A stretch of DNA of 64,000 nucleotides from Toxoplasma gondii ME49 (Eukaryota > Apicomplexa > Conoidasida > Eucoccidiorida > Sarcocystidae). The stretch is taken from NCBI RefSeq assembly GCF_000006565.2, contig NC_031472.1, positions 1,420,227 through 1,484,226 of the forward strand, read 5' to 3'. Positions 1-9,450 of this stretch are shown in pieces; the stretch's first letter is position 1, and each line of letters begins with the position of its first letter. The translations under genes were made by a program, and so were the position numbers. The notes under the pieces are model-generated. The model was not told the DNA's origin, made no database searches, and worked only from the letters and a program-made list of their open reading frames with translations.

Positions 1-473
1 GGTTCGAGACCCAAAAAGTGTATCTCCAGAGAATGGCCCGCTGATTTCAGACATTTACAAAGACTCAAGAGAATCTGCAGTTGCCAGGGTGAAAAACAGC
101 AGACAAGAAGCGGAGAAGACGTCTGGAAGTTCTTTTCGTGAGGAGAGAGGCGCATGAAAGAGCGAGTCCTTCGTCGAACTCTGCGTTTTCGTCTTCCTCC
201 GAGAGAAAACGCGAAAAAAGCGACACCCTCTCATCTCTCTCTCCCTCACGACATTCGCGTTCTTTCCTCTCTGCGCCTTCCGTCCACGTAGACGCCGAAT
301 CCCTCTGTCGGTCTCTTTTTCCTCTCTTCGCGTCGCTCTCAGCCTCTTCGTCGAAGGCATCAAAAAACGCACACCGCGCGCGGTGAGAGAACGCGTGGAC
401 CTACAAACTCCCGACAGGATGCGCGAGAGAGACGCGAGCAACGCGACGGCAAAAAAGAAAGGAGAAGCCTCAC

Positions 474-1470
474 CTGGAGAGAGGGCAGCGTCCCCGAGAT
501 CGTCGCCTCTGCCCAGAGCTCCGCCGTCGCCACAGCCGAACGTCCAACAGCGGCCGTCAGCTGTCAAGACAGCCGAGTGCATGGCGCCGCTGGTTGCTCG
601 AATGACATCTTTCTCCTCAAACTCTTTGACTTTCCGTGGTTCCAGGACCTCGCGGTCTTCGTCTTCTTCTGCGCTGCGCCAGAAAGGCATCTGATCCATC
701 TCTCCCGAGCCGAACATGAAGATCATCGCGGTTGGAATTCGCGTCTCGTCGCGCGCCGGTCTCTCCAGTTTCACCTCTAGTCTCTTTTTCTCCTCCTTCT
801 CTTCTTCTCGCTGCTTCGCCTCTTCCGCTTCCTTCTCTTCTTCTCGCTGCTTCGTCTCTTCCGCTGCCTTCTCTTCTTCTCGCTGCTTCGTCTCTTCCGC
901 TGCCTTCTCTTCTCGACAGGTCTTCTCCGTCTCCTTTTCTTCCTTCTCTGCTGCCTTCTTCAGTTCGTGCTCGCTCTCTCCTGTCTGCGCAGACGCCGCG
1001 AAGACGGGGACGAAGCCTGCCGGGCGCTTCTGCCTCTCTGCCTCCTGCGCGCCTTCTCCGGACTCTCCGTTGCCTCTTCCTCGCTCCAGCGCCTCCGCGG
1101 GCACTGTGCTCGGAGCCGACGCGCTGCTTCGTACAGAGGAAAACGCCTGAAAGACGCTGACCTGAAGAGCTGCAGGCGCCGGCGTCGCCAGGTCCGGACG
1201 GAAGCCTTCGCTCTTCCTCCCCGAAGTCCCTCCAAAGAAGAAACCAGCAGAAGAAGACAGCGACGCGGAAGACAGAGGAGAAGAAGAAGAGACGGCGGAG
1301 ACAAGGTGGAAGCCGGAGCCTGCTGTCGGAGCGAAGGGAGACGCGCTGTTCGACGGACGACTCGACGCCGGAGAGGACTAAAAAAAAGGTCACACATCCG
1401 CATCATGAACAACAGATCTGAAATGTACACCTATAAAAACCGCAGTGCATATGCATATAGATACATATAC

Positions 1471-1510
<40 letters not shown>

Positions 1511-2403
1511 GCATTTGTATGCAGGCAGGCATGTGATGTATGCAGACGCACAGACAGAGTTGCTTGAATCTTCTTGAGGGCAAATACTCAGATGTGAGAC
1601 AGGCTTGTCGACGTCGAACTACCTGAACAGCATACATTGGTCAGGCAGAGAGACTCGGAAGACGCCGAGACCTTTCTCGGCGCAAGTTTGTTGAATTTCT
1701 TTTTCTGTGTTGTTCGCAGTTCCCAGCGCTACACAGTTAGGCATCCCTCACACTCGCAGACATCTGCAGACGGCAGGGACCCCGCATGCGATGACATGCA
1801 GAGTTTTTACAAATCTCCAGACGCGGACAAGGAGAGATGCAGATAAGCATAGATACGCGCATACACACATGAACAGGGTACAGAGACAGAGGGATCGACG
1901 CATTAGACACGCAAATATACATAAATATATATATATATATGTATATATATATATGTATATATATGTATATATTTTAGCATATGTGGTGTAAAGCGAGTTT
2001 TTTTGGGTGTACGTACAGTCGGTAGGGTGCCTGGTTTCGGTCCTTCGCAGCAAGGACAAGTCAAGTCTGTGGGGGCGTTGACGACGAGGCAAATAGGGCA
2101 TCTCCATTCGACCTCTGGCGGCGACCCGGTTGTCGTTTTTTCTTCCTTCTCCCCACTTTCTTTCTCTTTTTCCTTCTCGTTCAGCTCTTTTTTTTCTCCT
2201 TCTTCTTCATTTCCTCTGGGCTTCAATGGATCTTCTTCCTCAGCCAGCTGCGGCGCTCCGCGACTTGAGTCCCCAGACGCGGGTGTATAGACACTCGGAG
2301 CTTCTGGCGCGATGCCCTGGGCGAGCGGACATGCATGGCCTTCGCCTCCAGTTTCGGCTGGCCCTGAGAGCGCGAGTCGCTCGACGGATGCGTTTGCGTC
2401 CAT
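474..2403 (-). CDS. RCC1-type protein with RanBP2 zinc finger (5' part; continues off left edge)
   Basis: Two exons join in phase 0: 2403-2017 and 1377-474. The first encodes an acidic, Lys/Glu-rich stretch and then a RanBP2-type zinc finger, W-x-C-x2-C-x3-N-x6-C-x2-C-x3-KP (residues about 100-125). The second begins with a Ser/Phe/Gly-rich segment containing FFFGG, followed by three 12-residue Glu/Lys repeats and the start of an RCC1 propeller: FGSGEMDQ, then GAMHSAVLTADGRCWTFGCG and GALGR, as in the first blade of RCC1. RCC1 is the chromatin-bound exchange factor for Ran. RanBP2 fingers and FG segments are nucleoporin features. Donors are ACT|GTACGT and CCAG|GTGAGG; the acceptor is a T-run followed by AG at 1378-1379. 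ATG 2403 may be the start or lie within an exon, since CTGCAG just upstream could be an acceptor. The other blades must lie to the left. RCC1 identity is strong; the fusion is inferred from phase only. Confidence 0.75.
798..905. repeat. 36-bp coding minisatellite, 3 copies
   Basis: Three near-identical 36-bp units start at 798, 834 and 870. On the minus strand they encode 12-residue Glu/Lys/Ala repeats (EEK-AEE-KQRE pattern) in the linker of the RCC1-type protein. Unit length is a multiple of three, so expansion keeps the frame. Confidence 0.9.
1448..1511. repeat. TA/CA microsatellite in intron
   Basis: AT-dinucleotide run with occasional GTA/CATA interruptions, inside the 639-bp intron between the zinc-finger exon and the RCC1 exon. 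Confidence 0.9.
1916..1980. repeat. TA/GTATAT microsatellite in intron
   Basis: Second AT-rich run in the same intron, close to the donor side of the zinc-finger exon. Confidence 0.9.
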
Positions 2404-5161
2404 TGTCGGCGTCGTCGTTTCTGCAGCTCGTCGGGAGAGGAAGAGCAGCGAAGCAGCGAGGGAAGACCCAAACGAACGGCGGACACAGAGAACTGCCGGC
2501 GACCAGACCTACGGAGGAGCGTGAGAAAGCGAGAGCAAGCGAGCAAGACTGCGGGAAGATGTTGAACATGAGAACTGGAGAGAAGCCGAGAAAAACTTGA
2601 GAGGAGCGCGAATCGGAGAGACGAAGAGCCGGAAACAGTGCAGCTTCTGACAAGAATTCGCGCGTTCGTTCTTCCTTACAAAGGACAAGTCTGTCGCTTC
2701 TCCAGGACGATGCAGCTGCGAGGTCGTGATCGTCTCCAGCGGCTGGGGTGTACAGACGACGGAGGAGAGGGTGCTTTTTGAAGGCTTGGAACAGGAAGGA
2801 AGGCCGCTTTTCTCGGGAGAAGCGCGGGACTTTTCTCTCGCAGAACAGCGCGTCGGCGCTGACCATTCCCCAACGCTTCTTCTCGTGTCAACCGATCCGT
2901 CTGGAACTTCCCCAGACAAAAAGACTGCTTTGTCGACTTTCCGGAAACGCCCCGGCCAGCCGCACCGAGCCGAGAGAGAGTGGGAAGGAGTGGAGGAAAG
3001 CAACTGGACGCAAGAAGGAATGGAAGGCGGAAAAACGGAGCAGAACGCGAATGGGAGGACATGAACGGGAGAAAAAGCAGAGAAACGGAAAGAAACGCAG
3101 AGAAATAGAAAGAAACGCAGAGACAGCCGAGGAGAAAGAGCGAAGCATGCGCGCCCCTGAGGTCCTCTCCAGCGACAAGTCGGCAGACACACGAGAAGCG
3201 AAGCCGCGGGAGGAGACTTTGGACATGTTTCTTCGATTCAAACGGGGTGCTGTGGCTGCCGAGCGACAGGAGAAAAACAAGAAATAGTCGGAGAGTGAGG
3301 TCAGTTCTCAATCCTTCGAAAAGCGAGGAAAGCGAGGGAGGGGAACGGCAAGACCCATCGCGCCGCAGAGAAAAGCCTCCCTTCTCTCCCAGGTGCTGCT
3401 CGCTGCTGGAGGCCGGCGAACAGTCCGTTCTCAGCAGGTCGGAAACTCTGGAAAACGAAGAGGCGAACCTTCCACCTCGAACGTTCGAAGCGCGCAGCAA
3501 GCAATTCCGAGAAGCGTCGGAACCTGCCCTGCAGCAGGAAACGCGGAGAACGTCCTCTCTGGTTCCCTCCTGCGGAAAGGCTCGAAAGAAGACGCAGAAA
3601 ACGCCGCGGGGGAGGGATGAGAGAGAGGCGGCGGCTCAAGCGACGACACCCGCGGAGCGGAGCTGGAAACTCTGCTGCTCGCGCGAGAAGTACCCCCCAA
3701 AGTGCAGTTTCGGTGCTTTATCTGACCGCCTGACTACGCGTTGGCCGACGAGAACAGAGAACCCGCTCCAAGATTGCTGCGAAAAAGCGCTGTAGTCGAC
3801 ATACGAAAACGCGAGAAACCGGACGAGCGCAAAAACCGCAGGCGGCCGCGCTGTCTGGACGCACACCGCCTCCCGAGGGTCTCGCAGTCACTTTTGCTTC
3901 CGGTTCCTCCGGTGCAGCCAGGCTCGGACGTTCGCAGTGAAGCGAGCCAGGCGGGAGAGGCGCGCACAGGCGAGCTGAACTGTGTCGTAGAAAACGCATT
4001 TTCCCGTCGAGGCGTCCGTTTTCATGGAAAAGGGACAAAAACGCAGCGAATCTGAACCGCCAGCCAACTGCCGGTTGACTGCGCTGCGGAGAGCGGCGGA
4101 GCGCAGCTGTACATATATGTGTGTGTGTGTCTCGCTTGAAACTCGACGTTTTTTCTCTCGCGGGCAGAGGACTTCCGCAAAGTCCAAAGCCTCCACGTCG
4201 ACAGATCTCCGGCGAAGAAAATGTGAAGGACGCGTCGCGTTCGACACACACCGATCCCAAAAACCGGCGCCCTCAACCAGCTCCGGCCTGTGTGTATGTA
4301 TCTATACGCATGCAGGAAGGAGAAACGGCCGCCCCATTCTCGCCTCAGCCTGTCAGTCCATGCTTTCTGCTTCCGCCTTAGATCGAAAACCGTCTCTCTC
4401 AATGTCCGAGAACCGCCGCAGAAATCAGTCTCACCCAGCTGTGCAACTGCAGAACCGGCGAGGTGTAGGTCCACCGGCGCTGCAGCACCGTCAGGCTCGG
4501 AGTGGCGGTCCCCTCCGCAAATTCTTTTTTTTGCTGACAGAAAACGAGCCGTTTCATGTTCGTTTCGTCCATGTATTGCAGAAAGTAAGAGGACTCAAAA
4601 CTAATCAAGGTTCCTCGTTCTATCGGGATCGCACAGCGCCGCGCTGTGTCTCGTCGTCTTGGGCGTTCCTGCGCCGGTCTGTCGCCTCGAGAGAGTTTCA
4701 GGCGTCCGCCTCTTTTCGAGTTTCTTTCCTTTTTTTCTCCTCACTTGCCCTGGTTTCTCTTCCTCCTTCAGTCTTTCTGCTTCTCAAGATCCTCGGGTGC
4801 AGCTTTTCGCGGCTCTCTCCTCCAGAACCGCGCATCATCTCGTTGTTCCTGTTCTCCTCGATCCCTGAAACGTCGGTTGTTCCTGTTCTCCTCGATCCCT
4901 GAAACGTCGGTTGTTCCTGTTCTCCTCGATCCCTGAAACGTCGGTTGTTCCTGTTCTCCTCGATCCCTGAAACGTCGGATTTCCATCCTTTCTCGTCTAT
5001 CTCTGTCATTAGTCTTGCACCTTCCTCTCTCCTCTCGTGATCCTTCGTTCTCTCTGCATCTTTGTGAGAGTCGTCTTCTCTCGCCGTGGAGAAGCGAACT
5101 GTTCTGCAGTCTTCTCGCACAAGCGTTCCTGTCGTCCCTCGCGTCCTCGCCGACTTCCAAC
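2404..5161. other. Upstream region of two divergent genes; possible additional exons unresolved
   Basis: About 2.8 kb lies between the zinc-finger exon (minus) and the acyltransferase start (plus). Minus-strand stretches near 2640-2960 and 3540-3700 read as Ser/Pro/Phe-rich peptides, the latter ending at a possible donor (GGGCAG|GTTCCG). They could be further 5' exons of the RCC1-type gene, but no chain of phases could be settled. The part from 3800 to 4840 shows short C/G-rich and CT-rich segments and a TGTGTGTG run near 4116, with nothing recognisable as a gene. The shared promoters of both genes probably lie here. Confidence 0.4.
4843..4978. repeat. 34-bp minisatellite, 4 copies
   Basis: Four tandem units of 34 bp start at 4843, 4877, 4911 and 4945, each running from TTGTTCCTG to AAACGTCGG and almost identical. 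It sits about 185 bp upstream of the acyltransferase ATG, so it is in its promoter or 5' leader. The unit is not a multiple of three and is not in a recognised exon. Confidence 0.92.
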
Positions 5162-7735
5162 ATGGAAAAGTACCGCGTCTTCGGCGACGAAAGCACTGGA
5201 GTTCATCCCTTCGTCCCTGTCGCGTATATGAAGGCTCAGCTGTCGCCGCCGCCAGCCTCGGTCGTCTCTCGTCTTCTCTCCGCCGGCGCGTCTGTCTGTT
5301 CTCTCGCCTTCTCGAGTCTGTTGGTGACCCTGCGACTGCTGCTGCTGCTTGTCGCTGCGCTCTGGGCGATTCTTCTCCAGCAGCTTCTCCTCGTCTTCTC
5401 GCTCTTTCCGAGCCTTCACTGGCGCCTCTCCCTCTCTCTCCTTGCCCCCCCGGCGCGCCTCGCTCTCTTTGCTCTCGGCGTCTGGTGGCTGGACGAACAG
5501 CCTGCAGGTTCGCTTCTGCCCGAAAACGCCCTGACGTTTTTCTCTGTTGCAAAGGGCCGTATAGATTCTCTCCCCCGCATTTCTGAAGAGCTCTGCCGAA
5601 CCGCTTCAACCCTGCGGAGCGTCACGGTGTCTCCAGTTTCAAAAAGATTGCTTGTGGCGCTTTCCGATCCGAAAGGAACTCTCCATGCTTTTCGACTCTT
5701 AAAAGCATCCGGAGAAAAGAACCTCAGCGGTGTCTTCTGATCTCCGAGGAACGTCTCTCTTCATCCAGTTCCCTTTTCTTTCAAGTCTCCTTCTGCCTTG
5801 TTCTCTCTCTCCCTTTCTTCTCTCTCTGTGTCTCGTCTGTCCTCTGTTCTTCTCGCTGGATCTGCTTGTCTCTGTTGCACCTTCTCTCTCGCTGTGTTCC
5901 AGACTTCCGTCGGCTGAAGATTCGGGCGCCTCCTCCGAACGCGCCAGCGCCGTGGTTTGCGTTCCTCTCTCTCTCTGCGCCTCCGCGCTCTTCCGCCTCA
6001 GCTGCGAGGACCAGCAGCTGTCGAGTCTGTCTCTCGAGCTTCGCGAGTCTCGTCGAGCCGCTCTATCTCTCCTACCGCCTCTCCCCGCAGTTCGTCCTCC
6101 TCCACGAGGAGGGCGGCTTCTCCTTCTGCTCGCTCTGGGCCGTCCTCAAGTTCAGCATGCAGTTTCGAGTGAGTGAGGCGCGGTGGGAAACGCACGAGGC
6201 GACAAATCTTTCGGGGGGACTGCAGCGAGAAGCACCGGAGAAATCCGCGAAGCCACGATAGGAACCACCGAGGACCGACGGCGTCGCATGCAGCCAGCTG
6301 TCTGTACACCCGGAAGCCGAGTTGCAAAAGGCTCCGCGGTCCGTTGCTGAGCACAGAGGCTTGTGGCCTCGGCTTCCTCTCTTTGGACGCACTCAAAAAA
6401 AATTCGTTTTCGCCAACGGCGACCCCTCTGCGCCGGCGTTGTCTCCCTGTCGCCCTCTCGTATCTCGTGACTTTCCTCTCTTCGTTGTCTTCCCTCTCTT
6501 CCTTCGCTTTCCTCCATTCTGTTTTCTCCCTCTTGCCTCGCTCCTCTCTCCTCTCCTCTCTCCTCTCTTTGCCCTTCTCTCGCTCTTGGTCGTCTCCTCT
6601 TCTCTCGCGCTTGCCTTCTGCAACGTCCCTGTGCGTCGCGTCTGAAGCGCCGACGGTCTCCTGCCGTTCGCTGGCTCCTCTTCGCCTGGACGCCAAGAGT
6701 TCTTGTGACCCTGCGAATCCGGTTTCCTGTCTGCAGAGCGTCGAGTGGTTTGTCGCTTGTACGCTCGTAGCTGTCCATTGCATGCGTTCTCAGCTCGCGC
6801 CGGGGAAAGGCGCCTTCCGCTCGCTCTCTGCGCTGATGCTGGCCCACGAGAAAAACTCGTCTCCTCGGATCCCCCTCGTCATCTTTCCTGAAGGGCAAAA
6901 GAGCAACGGAACTTGCATTCTCCAGTGGACAGCGGCAGAGGGAGGCGCTGGAAGAGAAGACCGAGAAAAAGTCGACGCTGGCTTCGACGCCGCTGCCCTG
7001 CATGCCTTAGACGGCCGCATCGCTGAAGTCGGGTGTCTGTACACCTCACTCCTCGCCAGTGGGAAGGCGGGAAGCCCCTCGCGAGCAGTGCCCTATGGTC
7101 TTCCCCACACAGTAAGACCAAGATGAAAAGCGGATTCCTCCTTTTCTTCCACTGTAGAAACCGCACTGCCTTGCAAGTCGATTCTGTCTTTCTTCCATGA
7201 AGTTCTCTCTGTCTCTCCCTCTGTCTCCTCTGGAGTTCTCTCTCTGTCTCTCCCTCTGTCTCCTCTGGAGTTCTCTCTGTGTCTCTCCCTCTGTCTCCTC
7301 TGCAGTTCTCTCTGTCTCTCTCCCTCTGTCTCCTCTGCAGTTCTCTCTGTCTCTCTCCCTCTGTCTCCTCTGCAGTTCTCTTTCTCTCTGTCTCTCTCCC
7401 TATGTCTTCTCTGGAGTTCTACATCCCTGTTTTTTCACTGCATGCGTTTCCAGGTGAACGCGCCGCTGGAGCATCTGCGCCGAGTGTTGGCCGAGAAGGC
7501 TCACGGAGTATCTGCGGTGTGGGCGGCGCCGGCGGCGGTGCAGGCGTCGGTGCAGCAGCAGCTGCAGAGCCGGGGCGTCAGTACGCCTGCGTCTGTCCTC
7601 GACTGTCTGCGGGAGGTGATGATTCGGATGCTTCCTGGAGTTACGGGAGTCCAGAGCAAAGGCGGCGCAGATCTCCGCGCCTTCAACGCGTACTGGGAAA
7701 GAACTCAGAAGGAACAGTATTTGAAGAACCGGTAG
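5162..7735 (+). CDS. PlsC/LPLAT-type acyltransferase (glycerophospholipid synthesis)
   Basis: Four exons, 389 aa: 5162-5507, 6002-6168, 6737-7111, 7454-7735. All phases agree (donors CAG|GTTCGC, CGA|GTGAGT, ACA|GTAAGA; stop TAG). An acceptor at 5901-5902 is also in phase and would add 33 residues. The ATG context is good (AACATGG). The N-terminus carries EKYRVFGDESTGVHPFVP, then a long hydrophobic segment (about 36-70) and a second (about 80-105), so it is probably an ER-membrane enzyme. EPLYLSYRLSPQF follows, and IPLVIFPEGQKSNGT (FPEG at 221-224) matches acyltransferase motif III, which binds the glycerol-phosphate acceptor. The motif I position, normally NHx4D, reads S-F-A-S-L-V-E (F129, E134), so the His/Asp catalytic pair appears replaced. 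Substrate cannot be told: lysophosphatidate and other lysophospholipids are all possible. The C-terminal 90 residues are not recognised. Confidence 0.8.
7200..7420. repeat. 33-35-bp CT-rich minisatellite in acyltransferase intron 3
   Basis: About six head-to-tail units of 33-35 bp of the form AGTTCTCTCTGTCTC..CCTCTG. Early units end CTGGAG, later ones CTGCAG, so several copies present a long pyrimidine tract followed by CAG just upstream of the true acceptor at 7452-7453. Confidence 0.9.
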
Positions 7736-9450
7736 AAAATAACGGCAGGCGACTCTGAGAGGGGCGCGCTTGCGACGAAGCGCCGACTGAAATCACGTCG
7801 AACGAAAGTGAACTGCGAGACAGACGCAGCAGGGTCGCAGAACCGAGAAGTGTGTCGCCGAGAAGTAGTTCTGCTTGGCCACCGTCCTTGCTTCTGTTCA
7901 ACAGCGTTCTGTCTTCTCGTTTCTTCTCTCTTGTTCTTGGAGGTTTGTCTTCTTTTCTTCCTCCTCTGTTGCCGCGGTTGGTTGTTGCGTTTCCTCCCGC
8001 TCTTCGTTGTCATTTCTCGTCTTTTTCCGCGTTCATTCCAACATCATCATCGTCGCTGGGTCCTCTCGCCTCGGGTCCCTCTCATGTCCTCTTCGCGTCC
8101 CCAACTGCGGCAAGGCCTGCCTCCGAGAGCGCATGCACTGTTTCAGTTTTTCCCTGACTCTTGAGACGTCAAACTCCAAAACATGCTTCCGAAACGAGAC
8201 GTCTATACCCAGTTGTTGCTGACGCAGAACATGTCAACTCAAAAGAATCGAAAGAGCCTTTGCTCCTTGCAAGAGCGAGGCCGTCGCACATGCAAGTCCA
8301 CGCTCGTGTCACCGGTGTATGTACACCCTACTCACCACAGGCGCTCCCAAGATTGCAGCTCTTTTTTCATTTCCCTCTCGCTTCTGAGAACTCCCGCCAA
8401 GAGCGAGCGCTTGCCAGAGAGTTGCCGGTCGTCAGATGCGTTGAGTCTCGAGTTTCTCTCAGAGTTGACTCCCGGCCGCTGTCTTTCGAAGTCCGGCTGT
8501 TTCTGCAGGTGACGAGAAAAGGAGCGAGTGCGTTGTGCTTTTCTGGGGGTTTGCTCTATCTCTCGAAGGTCCTACGCGCTTCTGTCTGCTCTTCCGCTGT
8601 CGTGGAAGCCTCCGTTCTTCTGTGTCTTCTCTTGAAAAAGCGCATGTCCAAGTATGCGTTGAATCAGTGAAAATGAGGAACTAATATTGGTCCCGCGGCT
8701 CTTACCTCGAAGCGTCTGTCGAGCGCGAGAGAGACTTTCAGAAGGTACGCTCTGTTTTTCAACGTCGGCAATTTCCAAGGTGCTTCTGGAAGTCATATCG
8801 ATTACTGCAGTTCCTTTTTTGCGTGTCAACATACGGTTTTGATGGAAATGTAAGGAACAAATCTGGAAGGCAGTCAGTCGGAGAGACGACGCGTGACTCT
8901 GGGTTTCGTCTGGAACTTCTAAAGAATCAGTTCTTGACTCTAGAACGGCCTCTGAGAATCTTCAGAACCTCTTGTATCAGAAACGTCTCACCAGCAGCGT
9001 CGCTCGAGCCACTGAAATGTGAGAAGACGGCAGGAGAAACTAAAAGACGGCAATGCAACATTCAGCAACGAAAATCGCCTGAGAAAGGCGCGCGAAGCAG
9101 AGACAATTTCCTCGAGAGAAAACCTCAGTGTTCTGTCTCAGGGAGAAAAGGCAAGCACTCGGCAGATCGGCAGACGCTCTTCTGGAAGTCAGTGGAACAG
9201 GCGCGTTGTCAAAAAAAAAACATGAGAATCGTCCCGTAAAAGTGACAAGCGACATACGGTGTTGCTCTCAAGAATCGAACGCATGGGGGGGGAGCAGGGG
9301 GCAAAGACTGCAGACGCTCCACAGGCTTTCCTCGCTTCTTTCTTCCCCCTCTACGACCTGCACGGTGACTTCGAACGTATCGTAAGGTTCTCGAGAAAAA
9401 AAAACCAAAGCAGGTCGTTCGCTGTCTCCATGTCATCCAGCTCTTCTAAT
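7736..9450. other. Convergent intergenic region, nothing recognised
   Basis: It lies between the acyltransferase stop (plus) and the coiled-coil protein stop (minus), so it should hold both 3' UTRs. It is pyrimidine-rich from 7880 to 8160 and has a GGTGT-ATGT-ACACC inverted repeat at 8314-8327. No ORF here has family similarity or splice support. Confidence 0.6.

Noticed and set aside
1..60. Possible next RCC1 exon (GPFSGDTLFGSRT) at the left edge
   Set aside because: The acceptor is weak and the peptide does not match the second RCC1 blade; not enough sequence.
617..1393. Minus-strand ORF of 258 codons, Arg/Glu-rich
   Set aside because: Out-of-frame shadow of the repeat-bearing RCC1-type exon; no family similarity, whereas the neighbouring frame contains RCC1 motifs.
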